A stretch of DNA of 64,000 bases, from the NCBI GenBank assembly GCA_036867785.1, contig CP145415.1, positions 1,116,001 through 1,180,000 of the forward strand. Reading direction: 5' to 3'. Origin of the DNA: Plasmodiophora brassicae (taxonomy: Eukaryota > Endomyxa: Phytomyxea > Phytomyxea > Plasmodiophorida). Under the pieces are notes generated by a model. The model saw only the letters and a program-made list of their open reading frames with translations, made no database searches and was not told where the DNA came from. Shown one piece after another: positions 1 to 9,600 of the stretch. A program made the translations under genes and the position numbers. The stretch's first letter is position 1. Each line of letters starts with the position of its first letter.

Positions 1-185
1 GTGAATGCGAAGGCATTCCAGCGTCTGCACAACGTTACAGGTCCAGCCACAGGCGCGACCGCAAACGTTCCGTATCCGACCTGTGCGATCGAACTCGAAC
101 AGTCAATGTCGATCAGGGTGCGCTTGCCGGCGACCAGGTCTCCAACGACGGTCTCGGGCACTTCACGTAGCCAGGGCAGCGTCAT
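1..185 (-). CDS. Partial 5' end of an unrecognised gene, running off the left edge
   Basis: On the minus strand an ATG at 185 opens a frame that stays open to the window edge, beginning MTLPWLREVPETVVGDLV. An intron from the GT after the Ser-Ile-Ala-Gln codons to a TGCAG near position 24 is possible. The opening looks like real coding sequence (hydrophobic and acidic residues alternate, and codons match neighbouring genes), but no family is recognised. The plus-strand frame over the same bases is Arg/Thr-rich and looks like a shadow. Only about 60 residues are visible, so function cannot be given. Confidence 0.35.
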   Translation of the reverse strand, partial: MTLPWLREVPETVVGDLVAGKRTLIDIDCSSSIAQVGYGTFAVAPVAGPVTLCRRWNAFAF

Positions 186-323
186 GTTCGCTCAACGGAC
201 TGCGCAGGCGACAATTCAATGGCGGCCTCAAAATCAAACAGAAATCACACGCGCGTAATCGCCGTTTACGCTTTCCAATTGACCAAAAGTGAATGTTTAC
301 CTGGTTTCCAACAGTACGTGCGA

Positions 324-528
324 CGAAGGGCTGGAGTTGTCATTCCCCCTGATTAGGACATGTGAGACGATCAGACCGTACGAGGCGGTCCTTTAATACG
401 CTATGAACAACAGTGTAGGACTGCATCGTTTAATCTGGTCTTCCTGTGCAGTATGCGCGATTGTACATTCCTGAGCACCCGGCTCTGCCACACACCTTGC
501 ACTGGCTCTTCGACTTCCTGGACCTTTT
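324..528 (+). repeat. Left arm of a 205-bp inverted repeat (foldback)
   Basis: Reverse-complementing 1179-1379 gives a near copy of this arm. I count about six substitutions plus a 7-nt and a 4-nt indel, so roughly 97% identity outside the indels. Similarity starts sharply at CGAAGGGCTGG on the outer side, and the flanking bases do not match. No obvious target-site duplication is seen. The two arms and the spacer make a 1056-bp foldback unit. Confidence 0.9.
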
Positions 529-1257
529 GGTACAATGATAGGCGACGAGGAAGATCTCGCAAGAGGGCGGGAGGGAGCGGCAGGAATTGCAAATGGTTGT
601 CCAACAATGGCTGGAACAGCATCGGTAGCCGCAACGATTGACGGCTGAGGTTGGCCGCAGGATCGATATGGGACGGGAGCGATCACCTGCGAATCAACCA
701 GAACCATATTCCGTGCTGGAGCAAAAGTGCTTGTTGCTGGCGCTGAAGGGTTTGAACACACATGATCCTCGGCAGTAGCCGGCATCGGGCGAGGAACATC
801 GACAGTAGACGGCATCGGGCAAGGATCCTCGACAGTAACCGGCATCGGGCGAGGCGTTAGTTGCTTGGGATCCGGGAAATGCTGCGACGCCGACGGCAAA
901 CGATTTGCGAGACTGACAGGGCGCGTACGATCTCTTCCACTAGCCGACGCCGATCGCTGGCCGTTCTTTTTCTTCCAGAGGGTGTAGTACCGCTGCAAAT
1001 GGTCCTTGGACTTTCGGAAAACATTTAAACCGTTAGCCTAGCTTACCTCCAAATACTTGGAGGCTTGCATCCAGATCGGCGCCGTGACAAAGAATGGCCT
1101 CGTCAAAGAGAGCAGCCTCTCCCGGACTGTGGATCGGCATGACTGGAATCGGTAACTGAGGCCTCTTCGCCAAGAATGAAAGGTCCAGGAAGTCGAAAAG
1201 CCAGTGAAAGGTGTGTGGTAGAGCCGGGTGGGTGCTCAGGAATGTACAATCGCGCAT
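393..1257 (-). CDS. SANT/Myb-like domain protein with Pro-rich repeat tail
   Basis: Two exons read on the minus strand: 1257-1057 and 1010-393, joined by a 46-nt intron that starts GTATTT and ends GAAAG. Both exon lengths are multiples of three, giving 272 residues. Across the junction runs a SANT-like segment: SPGEAALFDEAILCHGADLD, then SKDHLQRYYTLWKKK. Its spacing resembles the SANT domain of MTA/MIER-type chromatin proteins (acidic helix, ..YYxxWKK at the end). A basic stretch and a ten-residue PRPMP repeat follow. The first residues and the last residues both lie in the inverted-repeat arms, so both protein ends come from repeat DNA. PIF/Harbinger DNA transposons also carry Myb-like proteins, so this could be an element gene; no transposase is seen. 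A chromatin or DNA-binding role is inference. Confidence 0.5.
763..855 (-). repeat. 30-bp tandem repeat, about three copies
   Basis: The unit GGCATCGGGCRAGG...CTCGACAGTA repeats at 781, 811 and 841, with a partial copy before 781. On the minus strand it keeps frame and encodes a ten-residue repeat of the form PRPMPxTVED inside the SANT-domain gene. It is a minisatellite within coding sequence, likely variable between strains. Confidence 0.85.
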
Positions 1258-1379
1258 ACTGCACAGGAAGACCAGATTAAACGATGCAGTCCTACACTGT
1301 AGCGTATTAAAGGATCGCCTCGTACGGTCTGATCGTCTCACATGTCCTAATCATGGGGAACGACAACTCCAGCCCTTCG
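1179..1379 (-). repeat. Right arm of the 205-bp inverted repeat
   Basis: This is the partner of the arm at 324-528 in opposite orientation, ending at CCAGCCCTTCG. It lacks a 7-nt insertion found in the left arm and carries four extra bases where the left arm is shorter. Its minus strand encodes the first residues of the SANT-domain gene. Confidence 0.9.
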
Positions 1380-1722
1380 TATTCAACTGTGACTGCGGAC
1401 CTCGCTCACGCACTGCGTGAGAGCGCGACCTCGGCTGAAAACGGCAAACCTTATCTTCACATAAACCATTGGTACATCCTGACGCGGCATACCGCTGCAG
1501 CAGCCGGGGACTTGGAGAACACGGCAGAACCCTCGGCTTGCAAACCCTGCCCTGCAGCGGACGCGGGTCTGGGCGACGACCGAGGGCGGGCGACGACAGT
1601 AAGGGACAAAACTGCGTCACTGCGGGTGCAGAGTGAGCGCGCCGTGGCTGCTGGCTGGGGGTTGCGCGCCGCCGTCGGATTCGTCGGTGCGAGAGCGGTA
1701 TTTTGGTTCCCGCCGGTTGCGG

Positions 1723-1747
1723 CACACACACACACACACACACACAC
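1723..1747 (+). repeat. (CA)n microsatellite upstream of the kinesin gene
   Basis: About twelve CA units are visible. They would encode Thr-His repeats in one frame but lie upstream of the chosen kinesin ATG, so they are best read as 5' flanking or UTR sequence. The rest of 1380-1780 shows only overlapping shadow frames on both strands and no family similarity. Confidence 0.9.
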
Positions 1748-1780
1748 CGTGCCTTGTCGTGGGATCGGGGCCGCCAGACC

Positions 1781-3130
1781 ATGTCGGACGCACGCGAAGA
1801 GGGTGCTGCCGTCAAGCAGGAGAAGCACGCGCCGTACCTGGCGGCGACGATGCAGCGCGCGAAGACATTCCTTGGCCTGATCCGGGATGTCCAAGGGTCC
1901 ATCGACCCGCCCGGTCGGTCGTCGCACAATTTCGCGAAGCGCGACACGCTCGTCGTTGCTCGTGTCCGGCCCCGGCTGCAACGGGAAATCGACGCTGGCC
2001 TGTTTTGTGTCTGCTTGCCGCAGCAATCCCCGAAGGATCGTGTGGTTCGCGTATGCCAGCCGAAGTTCGACCTGCGCCGGCAGCCATCCATCACCGTCCA
2101 GTCGTTCGACGTGGATCTGGCGCTGGACGAAACCGCCTCGACTGATGACGTGTACGACCAAACCTGTGCTGCCGTTGTGAAATATGCGCTGGACGAGGGC
2201 ATCGGAACGGTGCTGTCATATGGACAGACGGGATCCGGGAAGACGTTCACGATGATGGGTGTCAAGAAACGTGCGGCCAGGGACATATTCGCCGGATGCG
2301 GTGATCGCCCGATCGCGCTGTCATTCCTTGAAATTTACGGCAAGCGATGCACGGATCTGCTATCGGAAGGTGTCGTCCAGATTCGGGAGGACTTCCATGG
2401 CGATGTTCATATTACGGGGCTCACGGAGCACCCGGTTGCCGATGTCGACGCCTTGCTGGCGCTGATCGATGAAGGCGAGCGGAGGCGCATGCGGGCGAGC
2501 ACGCAGAAGAACGATTGCAGTAGCCGAGCGCATACGGTCTGTCGTGTTCGCGTTGGAAAGTCTGGCGTCTTGTACCTGTGCGACCTGGCCGGCAGCGAAC
2601 GCAACCAGGACTCCAGTGCGCATAACAGAGAACGCACGGACGAGATGAAAATGATCAATGCGTCGTTGATGACGCTGAAGGAGTGCATCCGGGCTCGAGA
2701 TGGCGGCGACAAGACAGCGCACGTCCCGTTCCGTCGGTCTCCATTGACGTTCTTGTTGAAGGACGTGTTCGCCATTGAGTCGAACAGCGTCAACAAGACG
2801 ACGGTAATCGTGACAGTATCGCCGACGGTTGCCGATTATCACCATTCTGTCTCGACGTTACGTTACGCGTCGTCCATGGCCTCGTCTATCCGCAAGCAGA
2901 ATGTCAGAAAGCTGGATCCGCGTTCTCCGAATTCCTGGTCCCACGAACAGGCGTGCCAGGAGATCGAGAAGCGCTCGCGGGGCAAGGTCTCCGGCAGTCG
3001 TTTGCTGAAGGGCGGCGAGAACGGTCTAGCCATGATGCGCATGCCCGAAGCGACGTTCATCAAAAGGTATGGTTTGCCGATGGATGCTGTTCAGCAATCA
3101 GGCCTAACGGTGCGGACGCAGATGTGTTAG
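1781..3130 (+). CDS. Kinesin-13-like motor protein
   Basis: An uninterrupted 449-residue frame from the ATG at 1781 (MSDAREEGAAVK); the upstream in-frame extension through the CA repeat is not needed. The motor core spans most of the protein: VVARVRPRL near residue 65, the P-loop GQTGSGKT at about 167, switch I NDCSSRAH at about 266, switch II DLAGSE at about 289, and HVPFRRSPLTFLLKDVF. Local blocks resemble kinesin-13 (KIF2/MCAK): ARDIF after the P-loop, ED..GDVHITGLTEH, and INASLMTLKECIRA. Kinesin-13 proteins depolymerise microtubule ends in spindles and cilia. The tail after the motor is short (about 60 residues) with no coiled coil, and the N-terminal neck is short. Family assignment as kinesin is secure; subfamily 13 is inferred from motor blocks. 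Confidence 0.93.
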   Translation: MSDAREEGAAVKQEKHAPYLAATMQRAKTFLGLIRDVQGSIDPPGRSSHNFAKRDTLVVARVRPRLQREIDAGLFCVCLPQQSPKDRVVRVCQPKFDLRRQPSITVQSFDVDLALDETASTDDVYDQTCAAVVKYALDEGIGTVLSYGQTGSGKTFTMMGVKKRAARDIFAGCGDRPIALSFLEIYGKRCTDLLSEGVVQIREDFHGDVHITGLTEHPVADVDALLALIDEGERRRMRASTQKNDCSSRAHTVCRVRVGKSGVLYLCDLAGSERNQDSSAHNRERTDEMKMINASLMTLKECIRARDGGDKTAHVPFRRSPLTFLLKDVFAIESNSVNKTTVIVTVSPTVADYHHSVSTLRYASSMASSIRKQNVRKLDPRSPNSWSHEQACQEIEKRSRGKVSGSRLLKGGENGLAMMRMPEATFIKRYGLPMDAVQQSGLTVRTQMC

Positions 3131-3648
3131 CTCTACGTGCAGCGACAAGTTTGCGAAGCATCTCTACCAGCAACTCTGGAAGGCCTGCATTGATTATCGG
3201 TAGACTGGCACAATTCCCCGTCATTGAACCACGACACGAGCCGTTTATGAGCCCGCAGCGCAACAGTTTAATTTGTATAAGGTTCCCGATTGATACATTA
3301 GGACTGGACAGCACTCTTGGCGACCTCGTCCTCCAGTGGCGTTTGCTCCATTAGGGCAGCGTATGGTATTGCCGGTCTACCCTACCCATAGACTGCCTTT
3401 CATTAGCAGATGACCTTCTAGGTAGCCAACCATGTCTACCGTGCCTACCGGCGACCCCCGCATGGGTGCCTCGTACAGCAGGGATAGTGTGGGGTACTTT
3501 ACCGAACACTGTGACGCCCGTCCATCGATCGCCGTGCCGCTAATACTCGTTACCGACATGCTTAACAATATGGACGCCCATGCGATCGGAGGGGTACGGC
3601 TGCTCACTCTGTGTTCTGCGTTGACGCGCCGACGAGCCCGCCGTCGTC
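3131..3648. other. Intergenic, 518 bp
   Basis: Short overlapping frames occur on both strands but none has a recognisable motif or a consistent spliced extension. It should hold the kinesin 3' end and the promoter of the giant receptor gene. Confidence 0.6.
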
Positions 3649-6600
3649 ATGACGACCTTCATGGTCGTGCCCATTGGTGTGGCCCTTCTGGCCGCCGCCT
3701 GCAGGTTGGGACCCGTCACGTCGTCCTTCCTTCCCTATGCTAACGGTTGCTCCTGATGCTCGTTCAGCGGCCAGGCGCTGATGCCCGGTGTGGTCCTGCC
3801 GGGTGACGTGAGCACGATCGCGCTCAGCGGGAGCGGCTCGGGGACACTGAGCCCGTTCACGTCGTACTACCTGCCGAACACGCAGCAGGGCTGGTTACTG
3901 GATGCGTCCAGTGTGCCGGGCGCCACAGGTATCTCCCTCGAGATCGACACGTTCTCCATCCAGGATACGTCCGGTTGCTCCGCGTCCTACGTCGACATCA
4001 TCTACCTGGACAAGACATCTTGCAGCGGCAACGCGAGCGGCACGTGGACGTTCGAGAGTGCGGGCGTGCACCTGTGCGGCGACGGCGGCACCTTACACGA
4101 CGCATCCGGCGCGATATACTCGCTGGGTGGCCAGTGGAACGCCTACGCTCTCAAGGTCATGATTGTCATGACGACCGGGCCTCTCTCGTACCCAGGGTAC
4201 GGGTTCAAGATCCAGTACAGCGTCGTCACGACAGCAGCAACCACAACGTTCCCTTGCGACTACTCGTCGTATGCCATGCCAAGCACGGCGTGGACGCCAC
4301 CGCCGACGGCGGCACCTACCGGTCCATCTGTCTCCTATGGGCTCACCGTCCCATCGACGCCAACGCATACGTTGACGGGCATGTCTGGGAGCATCTCTCA
4401 CCTGAACTATGCGCCCAACGAGGCCGTTAGCTGGCTGATCCAGGTGCCGACCGGTACCGGCTTCGCGTACCCGGCGATCCAGCTGTCGTTCAACGGCACG
4501 TTCGATATCGAGGACCCGAGCGCAAGCTACGTCTGTTTCGACTGGGTCGAGGTTCTCTACCTGCTGAATTGCCCAGCGGACACGACGAACCCGTACGGGA
4601 TCTGGTCGCTCGGGACGCAGGTCTGCGGCAGGAACGGCGTCATCCAGGGGGCGGGCATCGGGAAGACCACCCAGCGCGTGTTCACTGCACCAGAGACTGG
4701 CAGCGTCATGATCGAGTTCAGCTCGGACGCCAGCAACAACTACGGCGGGTTCCAGGTCTGGTGGCAGGTCGTCGACCTGGGTACGAACCCATGCTGGGCC
4801 AGTTCCTTGTCGCCAACGCCGCCACCCACATCAAGCCAGTCTGCATCGTCGTCGTCGTCGACAGGATGCCGCCAGCTGACCGCCAGCGAGCTATCGCTGC
4901 TCCAGTCGGTGACATCCACGCCCGGTGTCGACGCGGGCAACATCGCCAAGTCATCTGCGTCGACAGCGGACAGCTGGTGGAAGATCACGACCGCGTCGTC
5001 CGGCGTCTCGGGATCGGTCACCATCAACCTCCTCGATCTCGGCCTGCAGTCCTCCTCGCCATACTGCTTATCCGACCAATCGTTCCAGGTCGGGTACCTC
5101 GATTCGCAGTCGCGCTTCTGTCCCAGCAGCACCCTGCTATGCGGTACGTTGCGCTGTGGATCCTCGTGGCATTGTGTCGGCCCCTGACGACTGTGCGGCA
5201 CCCCCAGGGTCCACCGCGCTGTACGGCGTGTATTACGATGCATCGGGCAAGTCGTACGGGACGTCGGCGACATGGTCGACGCCGGGGTCCAACATCGTCG
5301 TGCACTGGGAGTCGACGCTGTTCACGAACGGGTTGTCGTACACGTACCAGTTCTCGCCGTTGCCGATGTACCCGTCGGGTGCGAACCTGATCACCCGGAC
5401 GGGCACGTCGATGACCATCGACCTGCAGAACGACTTTGGGAGCAAGCCCACGGTTTGGTCGAACGGTAACCAGGTCGGGTGGTTGCTGCAGGCACCGACG
5501 TTGCTGTCGAAGAACCCCACGTTCCGACTCCTGGTGAACTCGATCGACCTCTCGACGACCGGCCCCGCCTGCTACAACTACGCCAGCACGATCTCGATGT
5601 ACACGACCAAGATCTCGGCGACGCAATGGGGCGGCCAGATGTTGCTGTGTGGGCAGGCCAGCACGGGCGGCCAGTACTTCTACACCGATTCGGCGCTGCA
5701 GATCGCACTTGGCGATGCTCTGCTCAGTTCCACACAGTCGTCGTCGTTCCTGGTCGTCTTCACCTATGGCCTATTCGACGCGCCGAACACGCCGAAGGGG
5801 TTCACGGCCACCTTGGACATTGTCCTGCCCGTCATGCGCGCGCTGTACCCGAACCTGAACTCTACGTTAAACGCGCCGACCAACACGAACTCGACGTTCT
5901 CGATGCCGTTCACTCCGTTCCAGTCGTGCTCGACGTGCTCGTCGGACACGTCGGTCTGGACCTGGAACATTACGTCGGCGTTGCCAGCGTACGCCAGGTT
6001 CGCAGTGGACACGAAGCTGTCGACGTACTCCCTGGTAGTGATGCCGCCCGGGAATGTGCCGCCTAACACCCGCACCACCATTGTCTTCCAAGCCTGTAAT
6101 GAGTTCCAGATGTGTGCAACGGTCAACGGGATCCTGAACGTGATCACGCTCGCCACCGCTGATGCGACGTCGACGCTGACCTGCACATCGAACACGATCA
6201 CGGTGGTGGACCCAAAGCATCCTCCCCCGTTGCAGTGCACGTTCACGGCTCAGCATGCCGGATCGGGCGTCATGACATCCCTCAGCGCGTTATCGTTCAG
6301 CGTGTCCGGGGTCGGGTTCGTGTCCCCGGCCCAAGGCGACCTCAGCAGCGTATAGCGAGCTCTGCGCCCGCTCGTATCGGTGCGCCTGTTCTGACTTGTT
6401 TCGGCAGGCTTATGGGCACTTGATCACGTTCACGTTCGTGACGGGACAGACGGGAGGGCGGTCCGTCATTCGCGAGGCGACCACCGGCGCGTCGTTCACT
6501 GTGCAGGCCTTCAAGGACCCGGATTCCACAATGACCGTGTCCTGCAACCCGAGTGTCCTCAGTGTTAACCAGGCACGCAGTCGTCGCCGATGCTCGTTCG

Positions 6601-9600
6601 GCAGGGAACAACTGACGCGCTCGTGCACAGCCGACGACCTGTACGGTTACCCCGAAGTACTCGAAGAAGGCAGTTCTGATGGAAACCAAACCGAACTCGC
6701 CGGGTATGCACGCCCTCAGCATTTCCATTGCGGTTAGTAGGCTCCTATACACGCCCGGCACTGGAACTGCCCCTGACGAATAACGTGTAGGCCCTGCCGA
6801 ACTATAACGTCATCCGAACCTTATCGTACCCGATCGACACGATCGCGTCATCGTTCTTGCTCAACGTCACCGGAGGGTTCGCCGTCAGCAACGCCTTGCT
6901 GGCGACCGCCATTGTGCGCACCGACACCGGCAACATCACGAGCGCGACGCCGGCCAAGATTTTCGTCGTCAGCCAGCCCGACACGACGTCGACGTTGCAG
7001 TGCTACCCGAACGCCCAATTGGGCACCGTCGTCACCGTCATGCCCGCCGGCGGCACCCTGACCTGCCTGGTGACGCCCATGAAAGCCAACGTCACCGTCC
7101 CCGGCCAGTCGGCGCAGTTCAAGGTGCGCATTCCTGTCGAAGGGATCGTGTAACGCGCCCCCGCAGTCGCTGACTGCTGCCGCGCAGGTGCAGATCTCCC
7201 GTGGCCTGCAGCGCGCATCGATCGGCAATTTCACAGCCGACAGCGCGGGACGGTCGCTGCCGATCACGCTGACGGCGGCGCCGGCCGCGAATGGCACCGT
7301 GGCGCTGGACCTGCTGGTGGGTCCTCTGGCGCATCGCGTCATCTGGCCGCCGGTGACGATCGCCGTCCTACCGGGGCCGTTCGCCACCCGGTTGACCTGC
7401 GATACGATCATCAACCTGTGGGCCGACGCGCTGTGCACGGTGCGGACGTACGGGAGGGACGGTGCGGCGCTCCCCGTCCTCGGAGCGTCGCTGACGGTCA
7501 CGACGAACCAGCGCCTGGTGACGATTCGCCAATTCCAGACCGTCGATGGCAACCCGAGCAAGTACACGCTGGCGTCGTTCTTCATGTTCTCGGTGGCGAC
7601 GCAGAACCTGACGTCGTCGGCCAGCATCATCGTCAGCGACGGGTACTCGAAGGCGACGATCTACGTGGTCAACACACCCGACCTGACGTCCGTCATCTCC
7701 TGCAACCCGACGTACGTGTCCGTCGGCCAGTCGCTGTCCTGCTCGATCACGCCCAACTACGGCGGGTTGAGCATCTACGCTCGTGCCAACTCGCTGGCCG
7801 TCTCCGCGTCTCGCGGCACCTTGTCGCAAGTGACGGTCAGCAGCGGCGATGTCGCCGGCAAATTGTTCCAGGTGTCGTTCACCTCCACGAAACCGGGCAC
7901 GACGACACTGCTTTCGCCCGGCACCGTCACACTAACGCTGTACAGCAATTTCCCACCGTACACGACGATCATGACCGTCACTGTCGTCGTCATCGACACG
8001 CCTGGACCTGCATCGATTCTCTCGTGCGCGTCGACGACGACGGTGGCGTTCGCTCCCCTGCTGTGCACGATCACGCCGTACGACCTCCTGTCGAAGCCGA
8101 CGTACGCGGCCGCCACCCAGTTCCTGCCGTACATCGACCCGGACCCAGTCAGCGGCGAGCGGGCAACGCTGGCGACCATCAGCCAGGTGCAACCGCCGGC
8201 GTCGAACGTCCTCTCGTTCTACGTCACGCCGAACCGCGCCTGGACGACGATAACGGTGCGGATTCCAATCGCGCCAGCGTCATACGTGACGATCAGCTCG
8301 ACGGGATCCGCCGCCTCCTTCTCCTGGTCGAATTACATCAGCGGGTACTGGCCGGGCGACCCGCCGTTAACCATGCTGGCGCGTTCGTACACGGATGCGA
8401 CTGTCGCGACGCCAACAACGATGAATGCCGGAGCGAGCGCGGGCGCGTCCGGTATCCTTCAAACGGCGTCGTTGCGTTCCATGGCGTGCACGTGGTACGC
8501 GTGCTCGGCGGTCACATCGGGCGGGATCCTGTACACGTTCGGCGACATGACGAAGGACATGATGCAGGTGTACACGGCCAGCAGTCGTGCACAGGCGCTC
8601 GGCAGGCAGACGTCGTCCCCGACCGTCCCCGGTGTCCCGTCTGGGCTGAGCTCGCTGGCGTTCAAGGCCGTTGGTGCGGCGGGCAACGGCGACTGGGACA
8701 TTGTGTACGGCGTGTCGACGGTGACGTCGTACGCGTTGACGGTGGGCGGCGCCCTCTACCATTGGGGGACCGCGCCAGATGGGACCGCCGTCCCCGTGCC
8801 TCAGGTCGTGCCGGACTCGAAAGGGTTGTCGTGCGGGACGACGCCGGCAACGGTGACAGCCATCAGCGGCGCGTCGCAAGGGTTCATGTTCGCGACGCAG
8901 TGCCAGGTCTTCGCCATCTCGTCATCGGAACTGCTGCCGACCGGCAGGCCAGGGTCGACGTCGTCGTTCCGGGCGATGAGCGGCATCGCTGCCGGTGACT
9001 TGGCCCTGGGCGTCACGAAGCTGCTGATGACGACCTGGTATGGCGTCATCGTCCTCGGCGGCACCAAGGTGTACTCGTTCGGCAACGGCCTGTCGGACAC
9101 CGACCTGCCATCCGGTGACACGTCGGTGGCGCCGTACACGTTGCCGTCTGGGTTGCTCCGCGCCGGCGTCACCATTGTCGACGTGCAGGGCAACGACTAC
9201 GTCCTGCTGATGCTGACCAGCGATGGGAACGTGCACCAGCTGTCGCTGGTGGTGACCGAGAACGAGTTCTCGCCAGGCACGGTGGCCGCTACGCCGACCT
9301 GGCAGACGCTGTCGACGTTCGGGACGTCGGCGGACCTCTTCGTGGAGGCGATCTCGGTGAGCCCGACGACGACATTGGGCTCGTGGTCGTACGAGTCGGT
9401 GGCGCTGGCCGCGACCGCCAACGGCAACCTGTTCTCGTGGTACCCGTCGTCGGAGTCGCCAGCGATCCTGTCGACAACGTCCCCGGACCTGGCCGGCATG
9501 ACCGGCAGGTTCGTCTACAGCGGCGAGTACATCAAGGTCATGTCGGCGACGCCGACGTCGGTCCTCGTGGACGCGTCGCGACCGGACACGAACGCGGAGT

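Noticed and set aside
1723-1747. Thr-His repeat as the kinesin N-terminus
   Set aside because: The in-frame start upstream is GTG and the CA run is a microsatellite; the ATG at 1781 has a normal N-terminus.
1351-2286. 311-codon minus-strand frame over the kinesin start
   Set aside because: Overlaps the kinesin motor domain on the other strand, is Arg/Ser/Pro-rich and encodes Cys-Val repeats from the CA microsatellite; no motif.
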